The notes beneath the pieces were generated by a model, which did not search any database, had not been told where the DNA came from, and saw nothing but the letters and a program-made list of their open reading frames with translations. Shown in pieces: positions 34,516 through 43,019 of a DNA stretch of 64,000 nucleotides (positions within the stretch are counted from its first letter, which is position 1; each line of letters begins with the position of its first letter). Both the position numbers and the translations under genes were made by a program. The stretch spans positions 310,001 to 374,000 of the forward strand of contig NZ_JACHMQ010000001.1 of the NCBI RefSeq assembly GCF_014208105.1, in the 5' to 3' direction. The stretch is from Actinomadura coerulea. GTDB taxonomy: Bacteria > Actinomycetota > Actinomycetes > Streptosporangiales > Streptosporangiaceae.

Positions 34516-36066
34516 ATGACTGTCATGAGTGCGCCAATGGAGACGGCCCCCCGTACGTACGAGATCCGTACCTACGGGTGCCAGATGAACGTCCACGACT
34601 CCGAGCGGCTGTCGGGGCTGCTGGAGTCCGCCGGGTACGTCCGCGCGGGGGAGGCCGAGCCTGACGTCGTGGTCTTCAACACCTGCGCGGTGCGGGAGAA
34701 CGCCGACAACCGCCTCTACGGCAACCTCGGCCATCTGCGGCCCGTCAAGGACGGCCATCCCGGCATGCAGATCGCCGTCGGCGGCTGCCTGGCGCAGAAG
34801 GACCGCGACACCATCGTCAAGCGCGCCCCCTGGGTGGACGTGGTGTTCGGCACGCACAACATCGGGTCGCTGCCCGCGCTCCTCGAACGCGCGCGGGTGC
34901 GGGACGAGGCGCAGGTCGAGATCGAAGAGTCGCTGGTGACCTTCCCCTCGACGCTGCCGACGCGCCGCGAGTCCCCCTACGCCGCCTGGGTGTCGATCTC
35001 CGTGGGGTGCAACAACACCTGCACGTTCTGCATCGTCCCGTCCCTGCGCGGCAAGGAGCGCGACCGCCGGCCGGGCGAGATCCTCGCCGAGGTCGAGGCG
35101 CTGGTCGCCGAGGGCGCCCTGGAGATCACACTGCTCGGGCAGAACGTCAACGCCTACGGCTCGGGCTTCGGCGCCCTGTCCGGCGCGCCCGACGAGGTCC
35201 GCGCGATGACCGGGGGCGGGCAGTCGGCGTTCGCGGGGTTGCTGCGGGCCTGCGGCGGCGTCCAGGGCCTGGAGCGCGTCCGGTTCACCTCGCCGCACCC
35301 CAAGGACTTCACCGACGACGTGATCGCCGCGATGGCGGAGACGCCCAACGTGATGCCGTCCCTGCACATGCCGCTGCAGTCCGGCTCGGACGCGGTGCTG
35401 CGCGCGATGCGCCGGTCGTACCGGCAGGCGCGCTACCTCGGCATCATCGAGAAGGTCCGGGCCGCGATCCCCGACGCGGCGATCACCACCGACATCATCG
35501 TCGGCTTCCCCGGCGAGACCGAGGCCGACTTCGAGGAGACCCTGCACGTGGTGCGGGAGGCCCGGTTCTCCTCGGCGTTCACCTTCCAGTACTCCAAGCG
35601 TCCGGGCACCCCGGCCGCGACCATGGACGGCCAGCTGCCGAAGGAGGTCGTCCAGGAGCGGTACGAGCGGCTCGTCGCGCTCCAGGAGGAGATCTCCTGG
35701 GCGGAGAACCGCCGCCAGCTCGGCCGGACGCTGGAGGTGCTGGTCGCCGAGGGCGAGGGCCGCAAGGACGAGGCGACCCGCCGGCTCTCCGGGCGGGCGG
35801 CCGACAACCGCCTGGTCCACTTCGGGGTGCCGGAGGAGCCGGTCCGTCCCGGCGACATGGTCACCGTCGAGATCACCTACGCCGCGCCGCACCACCTGGT
35901 CGCCGACAAGCCCGCGCTGGGCGTCCGCCGGACCCGCGCGGGCGACGCGTGGGAGGCCCGGCAGGGCGGGGGCGGCGGGGCCGGGGGCGTGTCGCTCGGC
36001 ATGCCGTCGATCGGGCGGCCGGCCCAGCCCGCCGCGTCCGCGCCGGGCTGCTCGACCCGCCCCTGA
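34516..36066 (+). CDS. miaB: tRNA-2-methylthio-N6-dimethylallyladenosine synthase MiaB
   Basis: A 516-residue radical-SAM methylthiotransferase that adds a methylthio group to i6A37 of tRNAs reading U-starting codons. The N-terminal UPF0004 domain has its three cluster cysteines ([21 protein letters not shown]). The radical-SAM motif CxxxCxxC is in [17 protein letters not shown], and a C-terminal TRAM domain is seen ([13 protein letters not shown]). An insertion of about 25 residues ([18 protein letters not shown]) precedes [12 protein letters not shown], and a Gly/Ala-rich tail follows the TRAM domain; both are common in this lineage. ATG 34525 and 34537 are alternative starts. miaA, supplying its substrate, lies 440 nt downstream. 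Confidence 0.95.
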   Translation: MTVMSAPMETAPRTYEIRTYGCQMNVHDSERLSGLLESAGYVRAGEAEPDVVVFNTCAVRENADNRLYGNLGHLRPVKDGHPGMQIAVGGCLAQKDRDTIVKRAPWVDVVFGTHNIGSLPALLERARVRDEAQVEIEESLVTFPSTLPTRRESPYAAWVSISVGCNNTCTFCIVPSLRGKERDRRPGEILAEVEALVAEGALEITLLGQNVNAYGSGFGALSGAPDEVRAMTGGGQSAFAGLLRACGGVQGLERVRFTSPHPKDFTDDVIAAMAETPNVMPSLHMPLQSGSDAVLRAMRRSYRQARYLGIIEKVRAAIPDAAITTDIIVGFPGETEADFEETLHVVREARFSSAFTFQYSKRPGTPAATMDGQLPKEVVQERYERLVALQEEISWAENRRQLGRTLEVLVAEGEGRKDEATRRLSGRAADNRLVHFGVPEEPVRPGDMVTVEITYAAPHHLVADKPALGVRRTRAGDAWEARQGGGGGAGGVSLGMPSIGRPAQPAASAPGCSTRP

Positions 36067-36123
36067 GTTCCGGCGTGACCGGGCCTTTCCCCAGGCCCGG
36101 CCCGCCTTACCTGGGCAGCGTGC

Positions 36124-36408
36124 TCACGGAGGCCCGCCCGTCTCACCGGGCTGCCCGCCCGCGCCACCAGGCTGCCCGCCCGCGCCACCAGGCTGGCCGC
36201 CTGCCCCGCCGGGCTGGCCGCCCGCGCCGCCGGGCTGGCCGCTCTCGCGGTCGATGTACCCGCCTGCCTGCTCCTGGGCCCGGTCGACCTTGTCGGCGTG
36301 CTTGCCCCCGGTTCGCTGGTCGAACATGTCGCCGGCCTTCTCGACGCCCTGCTTTGCCTTGTCGGAGTGCTGCCCGAGCATCTGCTTGACCTTGTCGACG
36401 ATGGACAT
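36124..36408 (-). CDS. Rv0909/MT0933-like antitoxin family protein with repeat tail
   Basis: A 94-residue protein. The N-terminal half ([20 protein letters not shown], then [20 protein letters not shown]) is amphipathic and charged and matches the MT0933 antitoxin family, proposed to partner an Rv0910-type toxin of SRPBCC fold. The second half is four and a half copies of GGAGGQP. No toxin gene is adjacent; the gene lies reversed between miaB and miaA, where an equivalent small gene is found in other actinobacteria. Toxin-antitoxin function is therefore doubtful for this copy and a stress-related role is equally possible. Confidence 0.75.
   Translation of the reverse strand: MSIVDKVKQMLGQHSDKAKQGVEKAGDMFDQRTGGKHADKVDRAQEQAGGYIDRESGQPGGAGGQPGGAGGQPGGAGGQPGGAGGQPGETGGPP
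36146..36241 (-). repeat. 21-nt tandem repeat coding GGAGGQP
   Basis: Four and a half 21-nt units (36146, 36167, 36188, 36209, 36230) with a few silent or conservative differences, all in frame within the antitoxin-like gene. Confidence 0.85.
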
Positions 36409-36505
36409 CGAATCCCCCCGGATCCCTCGGCTCGTTCGGCGCCGCGGGCACGGCGCGGCACCCGTTCATTCCGGCCATACCCGTTCTGTTGCCACAATCA
36501 ATCCC

Positions 36506-37441
36506 GTGACCTCAACCAATGCCCCGCACGTGATCGCGGTCGTCGGCGCCACGGCGGCCGGAAAGTCCGACCTGGCCGTCGAGCTCGCCCTCCGCCTGGA
36601 CGGCGAGGCGGTCAACGCCGACTCGATGCAGCTGTACCGCGGCATGGACATCGGCACCGCGAAGCTGTCCGCGGCCGAGATGCGCGGGGTCCCGCACCAC
36701 CTGCTGGACGTGTGGGACGTCACGGTCACCGCGAGCGTCGCCGAGTACCAGCGGCTCAGCGCCGACGCCATCGCGGAGATCCGGGGCCGGGGAAGGCCGC
36801 CCGTGCTGGTCGGCGGATCCGGGCTTTACGTGCGCGCCGCCCTCGACCACCTGGAGTTCCCGGGGACGGACCCGGCCGTGCGGGGACGCCTGGAGGAGGA
36901 GCTGGCGCGGGTCGGGCCCGGCCCCCTGCACGAGCGGCTGCGCGGCCTGGACCCCGCCGCGGCGGAGGCGATCCTGCCGAGCAACGGCCGCCGGATCGTG
37001 CGGGCCCTGGAGGTCATCGAGATCTCCGGCCGCCCGTTCACCGCGACCCTGCCCGAGCACCGGTACCGCTACGACGACGTCGTCCAGATCGGGCTGGCCG
37101 TCCCCCGCGACGAGCTGGACGAGCGCATCGCCCTGCGGGTGGACCGGATGTGGGAGGCGGGCCTGGTCGACGAGGTCCGGGAGCTGGAGAAGCGGGGTCT
37201 GCGGGACGGCCTGACCGCCGGGCGCGCCCTCGGCTACGCGCAGGTGCTGCGGTTCCTTGCGGGTGAGTGGACGGAGGAGCAGGCCAGGGAGGACACCGTC
37301 CGCACGACGCGGCGTTTCGCCCGCCGCCAGGAGTCGTGGTTCCGCCGCGACCCGCGCGTGCGGTGGCTGCCCTACGACGCCCCCGACCTGGTCGAGCGCG
37401 CCCTCGCCCTGGTGAGGGGGGAGACGCCGGACCCCATATGA
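36506..37441 (+). CDS. miaA: tRNA dimethylallyltransferase MiaA
   Basis: A 311-residue enzyme that transfers a dimethylallyl group to A37 of tRNA, making i6A, the substrate of MiaB. The P-loop GATAAGKS lies at residues 14-21; the catalytic [15 protein letters not shown] segment, the [10 protein letters not shown] motif and [15 protein letters not shown] are present, and the C-terminal [14 protein letters not shown] is normal. GTG 36506 is chosen because homology starts there; the frame is open upstream through the antitoxin promoter region. dapF follows after 7 nt, so they form an operon. Confidence 0.95.
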   Translation: MTSTNAPHVIAVVGATAAGKSDLAVELALRLDGEAVNADSMQLYRGMDIGTAKLSAAEMRGVPHHLLDVWDVTVTASVAEYQRLSADAIAEIRGRGRPPVLVGGSGLYVRAALDHLEFPGTDPAVRGRLEEELARVGPGPLHERLRGLDPAAAEAILPSNGRRIVRALEVIEISGRPFTATLPEHRYRYDDVVQIGLAVPRDELDERIALRVDRMWEAGLVDEVRELEKRGLRDGLTAGRALGYAQVLRFLAGEWTEEQAREDTVRTTRRFARRQESWFRRDPRVRWLPYDAPDLVERALALVRGETPDPI

Positions 37442-37448
37442 TCGGGGC

Positions 37449-38249
37449 ATGCGGTTCGTCAAGGGGCATGGCACCGAGAACGACTTCGTGATCCTCCCCG
37501 ATCCGGACGGCGTCCTGGACCTCACCCCGGAGGCCGTCGCGCGGCTCTGCGACCGGCGGGCGGGGATCGGCGCGGACGGCGTCCTGCGCGCGGTCCGGAC
37601 GAAGGCCGCCGATGTCGACGCCGACGCCGAGTGGTTCATGGACTACCGCAACGCCGACGGCGGCATCGCCGAGATGTGCGGCAACGGGGTGCGCGTCTTC
37701 GCCCGCTACCTGGTCGACGCGGGCCTCGCCCCGCCCGGGGAGTGGGACCTGGCCACCCGCGCGGGCCTGCGCCGCGTGACGCTCGGCCCGTCCGGGGACG
37801 TCCGCGTGGAGATGGGCCGCCCGCGGCTCCTCGGCCCCGGAGAGGCGACCCTGGCGGGCGCGAGCTTCGCGGGCGAGCGGGTCAGCGTCGGCAACCCCCA
37901 CCTGGCGTGCCGGGTCTCCGAGCCCGTCGCCGCGCTCGACCTGTCACGCGCCCCGGACTTCGATCCGGCGGTCTTCCCCGCGGGCGTGAACGTCGAGTTC
38001 TTCCGCGGCGTGGGGGAGCGGCACGTGGAGATGCGGGTGTACGAGCGCGGCTCCGGCGAGACCCGGTCGTGCGGCACCGGCACCGTGGCGGTGGCCGCCG
38101 CCGCGGCCGGCGGCGTCGCCGACGGCGCCGAATGGATCGTGGACGTCCCCGGCGGGCGGGTGACCGTCGTCCTGGACGGGGAGACCAGCTACCTGAGCGG
38201 CCCGGCCGTCCTGGTCGCCGAGGGCGAGACGCGGCCCGGCTGGCTTTAG
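37449..38249 (+). CDS. dapF: Diaminopimelate epimerase DapF
   Basis: A 266-residue cofactor-free racemase converting LL- to meso-diaminopimelate for lysine and peptidoglycan. It begins MRFVKGHGTENDFVILPD, and both catalytic cysteines are visible: one in AEMCGNGVRVFARY (about residue 79) and one in RSCGTGTVAVAAAA (about residue 208). Length and motif spacing are standard. It lies 7 nt after miaA. In most actinobacteria hflX follows within one to three genes; here a 15-kb block intervenes. Confidence 0.96.
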   Translation: MRFVKGHGTENDFVILPDPDGVLDLTPEAVARLCDRRAGIGADGVLRAVRTKAADVDADAEWFMDYRNADGGIAEMCGNGVRVFARYLVDAGLAPPGEWDLATRAGLRRVTLGPSGDVRVEMGRPRLLGPGEATLAGASFAGERVSVGNPHLACRVSEPVAALDLSRAPDFDPAVFPAGVNVEFFRGVGERHVEMRVYERGSGETRSCGTGTVAVAAAAAGGVADGAEWIVDVPGGRVTVVLDGETSYLSGPAVLVAEGETRPGWL

Positions 38250-38278
38250 CGGCCGGCCGTCTCACCTGGGCTTGCGGT

Positions 38279-38329
38279 GGTCCCGGGGCGGTCCCGGGGC
38301 GGTCCCGGCACAGACGGGACAGCTGTCCC
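38279..38329. repeat. Short 11-nt repeat and a palindrome between dapF and the kinase gene
   Basis: Almost three copies of GGTCCCGGGGC at 38279-38308, followed by the perfect 14-bp palindrome GGGACAGCTGTCCC at 38316-38329. The position between convergent genes suggests termination, although the palindrome has no loop. Confidence 0.5.
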
Positions 38330-38492
38330 TCTCCGGCGGGACCTTCCGCCGCATAACTTCTCTCTTGCACACCCTCTGGTGAATGGCCCGTATGGACCGG
38401 GATGGGAGCCCCGGGCCCGTACGGAGCCTGAGGGCCGGTGGCGACCTTCTTGGCGGGGGGCGGTCACCGGCCCTCCCACCGGGAGGGGTGCC

Positions 38493-40454
38493 TCAGGAAG
38501 AGACGCCGTTGACCGGCAGTCTGGCGCGGACCAGGGTCCCGCCCTTGGGGCCGGGCCCCACCGTGCAGGATCCCCCCAGTTCGGCCGCACGTTCGCGCAT
38601 CGATGACATGCCGATGCCGGAACGCACATGGTCGGGCAACCCCACACCGTCGTCGTCGACGGTGACGTGCAGATCGCCGTTCAGACGCAGCCGCACCTCG
38701 GCGCACCCCGCGCCGGCGTGCCGGTGGACGTTGGTCAGCGCCTCCTGCACGATCCGGTACGCGGCGACCTCGGCGGCGGCCGGCAGGCCCTTCAGGTCGC
38801 CCTCGACGCGCACGTCCACCCGCGGGCCGTCCCCGGCGGCGACGACGCCGCCGAGCGCCTGGATCGCGCCCTCCAGCCCGAGATCGTCCAGGGCGGGCGG
38901 CCGCAGGCCGTACACGAGCTCCCTGATGTCGCCGATCGTGCGCCCCATGGTGGCGCGCAGCTCCTCCAGCAGCCCGTCGGCCGCCTCGGGGTCGGTCCTC
39001 AGCGTGATGCGCGCGGCGTCCACCGTCATGGCGAGGCTGGCCAGCGTCGGCCCGAGCCCGTCGTGCAGGTCGCGGCGCAGCCGCCGCCGCTCCTCCTCCC
39101 GCGTGCGCAGGATGTGCTCCCGGGAGCGCTGGACGTCCGCGGAGAGCCGCGCCGCGTTCGCCAGCTCGGCGAGGTTGCGGGCGAGGACGTTCGACAGGCG
39201 CGCGTCCGGGGTGCGGGTGACGCCGAACAGCAGGCGCCCCACCGGCTCCCCGTGCCACACCAGCGGGATGAGCTGGGGGCGCTCGCCGAGCACGCCGTCC
39301 TCCGCCGAGACCGTCCGGCCGTCGCGGTCCAGCACCTCGATCGTGACACCGGTCGCGTGCAGGGCCGAACGCGCCACCTCGGCGGCGACGGCGAGCGCGG
39401 CGCCCGGGTTCGCGGCGGTCTGCAGCCGCCGGTTCAGCCGGTCGGCGATCCGGTACGGGTCGCGCTCGCCGTGGATGAACGCGTCCACCATGCGCTGCAG
39501 GCGCCGCCGGACGGGCTCGAAGACCGCGCCGGCGACGATCGCCCCGGCGAGCCCGGCGAGGGTGCCGCGGCCGTGGGCCAGCAGGCTCGCCGTCCCGACG
39601 AGCGCGAAGTACACGCCGGTGATGACGACGACGAGCCCCGCGTACACCAGCGTCCGGCTGACCACGAGGTCGATGTCGTACAGCCGGTAGCGGGTGATCG
39701 CGATCGCGACGCAGATGGGGACCGCGACGATGGTGAGGTCGCGCAGCGGGTCGCCGATCGGGCCGTTCTCGCCGACGAAGATGACCGCCTCGGCGAGGAT
39801 GCCCGGATAGACCACCCAGGCGATCTGCCGCCGGACGTCCGGCGGCGCCTGCACGAACCGCACCGCCACCGAGAACAGGCCCGCCGCCAGGGCGGTGACG
39901 ATGACCGCGCTGATCGGGAGCGGGATCTCCTCGAACGGGTACACCGAGACGCCGTTGTGCCAGCGCCGCACGCCGGGGTCGATCGTCAGGTGCGCGCAGA
40001 CGATGACCGGGACGAGGCAGGCGAGGGCGAGGGCGGGCCGGAACCACCGCGACACCAGCCGCCCGTCCGGGAAGATCAGCGGAAGTACGAGGGTCAGGGC
40101 GTAGGTGTCAACGGCCCACAGCCAGACGGCGAGCCACTGGACGAAGCCGGCTCCGGCCCACCGGTGGAGTTCGAGCCAGGGGCCGAGGTTGAGCGACAGC
40201 ACGTACAGGGAGGCGCTGAAACCCGCGCCGACCATGAGCCAGGCGACGGTGAGCCCGGGACGGTGCCGCAGCAGGACGGCGCCGACGGGCGTCCAGGCGA
40301 GAGCGACCAGGATCTCCGGATGCCACCACACCATCCGCAGGTCGGACGGCACTCGGGCGCCGATGATCAGTGACGCGGCGACGGACGCGACCGCGGTCAG
40401 CGCGAGGAGGGCGCCCACGCGCCCCGCCGCGCGGTCGTGCTCTTCCGTCTCCAT
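38493..40454 (-). CDS. Membrane sensor histidine kinase (NarL-partner type, HisKA_3)
   Basis: A 653-residue kinase. The first 330 residues contain about eight to nine membrane segments and no large outside domain, so it may sense something within or near the membrane. A cytoplasmic GAF-like region follows (ALHATGVTIEVLDRDGRTVS). The phosphorylated histidine is in RRDLHDGLGPTLASL, and the ATPase domain has AYRIVQEALTNVHRHA and DDGVGLPDHVRSGIGMSSM. ATG 40454 fits GGGGAG 6 nt upstream better than GTG 40460. No response regulator gene is on either side, so it is an orphan in this window; its partner would be a NarL/LuxR-type regulator. Confidence 0.92.
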   Translation of the reverse strand: METEEHDRAAGRVGALLALTAVASVAASLIIGARVPSDLRMVWWHPEILVALAWTPVGAVLLRHRPGLTVAWLMVGAGFSASLYVLSLNLGPWLELHRWAGAGFVQWLAVWLWAVDTYALTLVLPLIFPDGRLVSRWFRPALALACLVPVIVCAHLTIDPGVRRWHNGVSVYPFEEIPLPISAVIVTALAAGLFSVAVRFVQAPPDVRRQIAWVVYPGILAEAVIFVGENGPIGDPLRDLTIVAVPICVAIAITRYRLYDIDLVVSRTLVYAGLVVVITGVYFALVGTASLLAHGRGTLAGLAGAIVAGAVFEPVRRRLQRMVDAFIHGERDPYRIADRLNRRLQTAANPGAALAVAAEVARSALHATGVTIEVLDRDGRTVSAEDGVLGERPQLIPLVWHGEPVGRLLFGVTRTPDARLSNVLARNLAELANAARLSADVQRSREHILRTREEERRRLRRDLHDGLGPTLASLAMTVDAARITLRTDPEAADGLLEELRATMGRTIGDIRELVYGLRPPALDDLGLEGAIQALGGVVAAGDGPRVDVRVEGDLKGLPAAAEVAAYRIVQEALTNVHRHAGAGCAEVRLRLNGDLHVTVDDDGVGLPDHVRSGIGMSSMRERAAELGGSCTVGPGPKGGTLVRARLPVNGVSS

Positions 40455-40721
40455 GCACACTCCCCGCCCGAAAGTAATGGAATGTTAAAACGCGCAGCTC
40501 CCTGTACCGCAGTGCCGAGCGCGTCCGCCTGAGGACACCGCCGGACCGGTCGGGCGGAGGGCTTCCGGTCGCGATGCGTGCGGGCGTGCCGTGATGGTAG
40601 CCGGGGAAACGCCCGAGATGAACGGAAGGTGCAGGTCAGCGGCCAGTCATGGCCGCATGCCCGGGTCCCGGGCGTGTCGGGGTGCGGGGAGGGGCGGGGC
40701 ACGCGTGCGGGGAGGGGCGGT

Positions 40722-41031
40722 TCAGGACCCCGGAGTCAGCATGCTCTCGCGCGTCAGGGCCTGCACGCCGCGCCTCATGTCCTCGGCGGTGAAGTCATCG
40801 AGGAGCAGGCGCTGGATCAGGAAGCCGGGGAACAGCGCGAACAGCGTCTTCCCGGCGGCCACGGCGTCGGTGTCGGCGGGGAGCAGATCTCGTCGACCGG
40901 GAGCAGCGGGTCGCTGTCGCCGATCACGGTGGCGATGTTCGCCTCGATGATCTCGTTCTTGCTTCTGAAGTACCGGTAGACGGCGCCGGTCTCGCGGCCG
41001 CGGTGCTGATGACGTTCGCCATCCCGTCCCT
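40722..41031 (-). pseudogene. Broken TetR family regulator
   Basis: On the minus strand the recognition-helix end ETGAVYRYFRSKNEIIEANI, classic for TetR, is readable in one frame near 40930-40990. The C-terminal domain (TLFALFPGFLIQRLLLDDF, then TAEDMRRGVQALTRESM) is readable in another frame down to the stop at 40722. Between them only about 20 residues remain instead of the usual 100 or so, so there is a large internal deletion plus a frameshift. A piece upstream (RQARDGMANVIS) fits the start of the helix-turn-helix in a third frame. The gene cannot make a working protein. Confidence 0.75.
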
Positions 41032-41125
41032 CGCCTGGCGCACCGCCGGGACGGCGGTCTTCGGCGGTCTGCGGAGGCGTTCGGCCGGCGAGGCCGAGCG
41101 CGGCCGCGAACCGGCACTCGCGTGA
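40985..41125 (+). pseudogene. C-terminal fragment of an integral membrane protein
   Basis: The plus strand reads AGLAAAVLMTFAIPSLAWRT, then a basic tail (GGLRRRSAGEAERGRE) and a stop at 41123-41125. A hydrophobic helix followed by an arginine-rich end looks like the last membrane segment of a transporter. There is no start or upstream coding sequence; it overlaps the TetR remnant, so a deletion may have joined the two. Family cannot be named. Confidence 0.35.
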
Positions 41126-41220
41126 CCTCCACGGCCGTGACTCTTGCCGAATCCTGTACGCGTTCCGTGGCCAATCAATAGCATTCGGTGACTTCTGGGT
41201 GGTGTGCGGAGGGGCGGACG

Positions 41221-42213
41221 GTGGCGACGTTCATGGTGCGGCGGGTGGTGAACCACGCGGCGCTGGCCGTGCTCGCCGCCAGCCTCGGCTACCTGCTCGC
41301 CGCCGCGGCGCTCGATCCTCGGGCGGTTCTCGAGGACCGGGCGCCCCGTCCGCCGCAGGCCGTCATCGACGCGCGGCTCGGTGCGCTCAACCTCGATGAC
41401 CGGAAGCCTTTGGCGGAGCGGTACCTCACCTGGGCCGGGGGCGTGGCCCAGGGCGACTTCGGCCGGACGTGGGACGGCGAGCCGGTCGAAGGCGAGTTGC
41501 GGCGCCGGCTCGGAGTGAGCTTCCGCCTGGTCGCTCCAGGGGCCGTCCTGGGAGGCGCCTTGGGCGTCGCCCTCGGCGCCTACGCCGCCGCCCGGCACGG
41601 TCGGGCGGCCGACAGGCTGGTCTCCGGCGGCTCCTACCTGCTGCTGGCCGTTCCCGTGTTCGTCCTCGCGGTGCTCTTACAGATCGTGGCGGGTGAAGCC
41701 AACGACGCCCTGGGAATGCGGCTGTTCGTCTGGGTGGGGGAGTCCGCGCCGGGGGCGCCGGGGGGCCGGCTCTGGGATCTCGCGGATCGGGCGCGCCGGC
41801 TGCTGCTGCCCACGGCCACGATCGCGCTCTGCCAACTCGCCCTCTACGCCCGCTACCAGCGCGGCCTGATGCTGGACGTGCTGCACGCCGATCACGTGCG
41901 CGCCGCGAGGGCCAGGGGGCTGCGGCGGCGCGATGCCCTGCTGCGGTACGGGCTCCGGACCGCGATCGTCCCGATGACCACCTATTTCGCCTACACGTCC
42001 GGACTGGTGCTCCTCGGCGGGGTGTTCACCGAGACGGCCTTCGGGCGGCACGGGGTAGGGGAGTGGCTCGTCGACTCCGTCTCCCGCGGCGACGTCAACG
42101 CCGTCGCCGCCGTCGAATGCCTCGCGGCCTGCGCCGTCGTCCTGGCAGCGCTCGGGTCCGACGTGCTGGCCGCCGCGCTGGACCCCCGCGTCCGCACCGG
42201 GGGCACGCCATGA
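41221..42213 (+). CDS. Peptide/nickel-type ABC transporter permease (DppB-like)
   Basis: A 330-residue permease from GTG 41221, supported by GGAGGGG 7 nt before it. The N-terminus (MVRRVVNHAALAVLAASLGYLL begins at residue 5 or so) is the DppB first membrane helix; later come the LRRRLGVSFRLVAPGAVLG region, a family motif, and the EAA loop ARARGLRRRDALLRYGLRT. The first gene of a four-gene operon in which each gene overlaps the next by 4 nt. Substrates of this family include di- and oligopeptides and metals; this one cannot be assigned. It lies just after two gene fragments, a likely recombination point. Confidence 0.9.
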   Translation: MATFMVRRVVNHAALAVLAASLGYLLAAAALDPRAVLEDRAPRPPQAVIDARLGALNLDDRKPLAERYLTWAGGVAQGDFGRTWDGEPVEGELRRRLGVSFRLVAPGAVLGGALGVALGAYAAARHGRAADRLVSGGSYLLLAVPVFVLAVLLQIVAGEANDALGMRLFVWVGESAPGAPGGRLWDLADRARRLLLPTATIALCQLALYARYQRGLMLDVLHADHVRAARARGLRRRDALLRYGLRTAIVPMTTYFAYTSGLVLLGGVFTETAFGRHGVGEWLVDSVSRGDVNAVAAVECLAACAVVLAALGSDVLAAALDPRVRTGGTP

Positions 42214-43019
42214 CCTGCGGTCGTCGGACGGCGGCCGGGGCGGTCCTGCTCGGGCTGTTGTTCCTCCTGGCCTTCGCCGGGCCGCTCGCCTCGCCGTGGG
42301 GATGGGACGAGACGGACTTCACGGCGTTCCGGCAGGGGCCGTCCGGCGGCCACTGGCTCGGCACGACCCAGAGCGGACGCGACGTCTTCGCCTTCACGCT
42401 GCGCGGTGCGCAGAACTCGCTCCTGGTCGGCCTGAGCGCCGCCCTGCTGTCGACGGGACTCGCCGCCGTCGTCGGGACCGCGGCCGGGCTCCTCGGCGGC
42501 AGGGCCGACCGGGTGCTCATGTGGGGCGTCGATCTTCTGCTGGTGCTCCCGTCCTTCCTGATCGTGGCCGTCCTGGCGTCCCGGACCGCAGGAGGGCGGC
42601 CGGTGCTCGCGGCGCTGCTGGCCGCGTTCATGTGGATGGTCACGGCCCGCGCGGTGCGGGCCGCGACGCTCTCCCTGCGGGACCGCGGCCACGTGCTGGC
42701 CGCGCGGTACCTCGGCGTCGGCACGCCGCGGCTGGTCGCGCGGCATGTGGCGCCCGGGCTGGCGTCGCTGCTGGCGGTGGACGCGAGCTTGAACGTGAGC
42801 ATCGCGATCGTCGCCGAGAGCGGGCTGTCCTACCTCGGGTTCGGGACGCGGCCGCCGGACGTCTCGCTCGGCACGGTGATCGCCGACGGCCGGGGCGGGG
42901 CGACCGCGCATCCGTGGGCGTTCGGGTTCGCCGCCGGACTGCTCGTCTCGATCGTCGTCGCGGTGAACCTGCTCGGTGACGGGCTGCGGGACGCTCTCGA
43001 CCCGGAGGCCGGACGTTGA
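42210..43019 (+). CDS. Peptide/nickel-type ABC transporter permease (DppC-like)
   Basis: A 269-residue permease whose ATG overlaps the dppB-like stop (ATGA). It has the DppC features: an initial helix (AAGAVLLGLLFLLAFAGPLA), HWLGTTQSGRDVFAFTLRG before the core, and the EAA loop AARYLGVGTPRLVARHVAPG, then ESGLSYLGFGTRPPDVSLG near the end. It forms the channel together with the DppB-like subunit. Confidence 0.92.
   Translation: MTCGRRTAAGAVLLGLLFLLAFAGPLASPWGWDETDFTAFRQGPSGGHWLGTTQSGRDVFAFTLRGAQNSLLVGLSAALLSTGLAAVVGTAAGLLGGRADRVLMWGVDLLLVLPSFLIVAVLASRTAGGRPVLAALLAAFMWMVTARAVRAATLSLRDRGHVLAARYLGVGTPRLVARHVAPGLASLLAVDASLNVSIAIVAESGLSYLGFGTRPPDVSLGTVIADGRGGATAHPWAFGFAAGLLVSIVVAVNLLGDGLRDALDPEAGR

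Noticed and set aside
36146..36241. Short tandem repeats considered as a CRISPR array
   Set aside because: Units are contiguous 21-mers with no spacers and code in frame for GGAGGQP.
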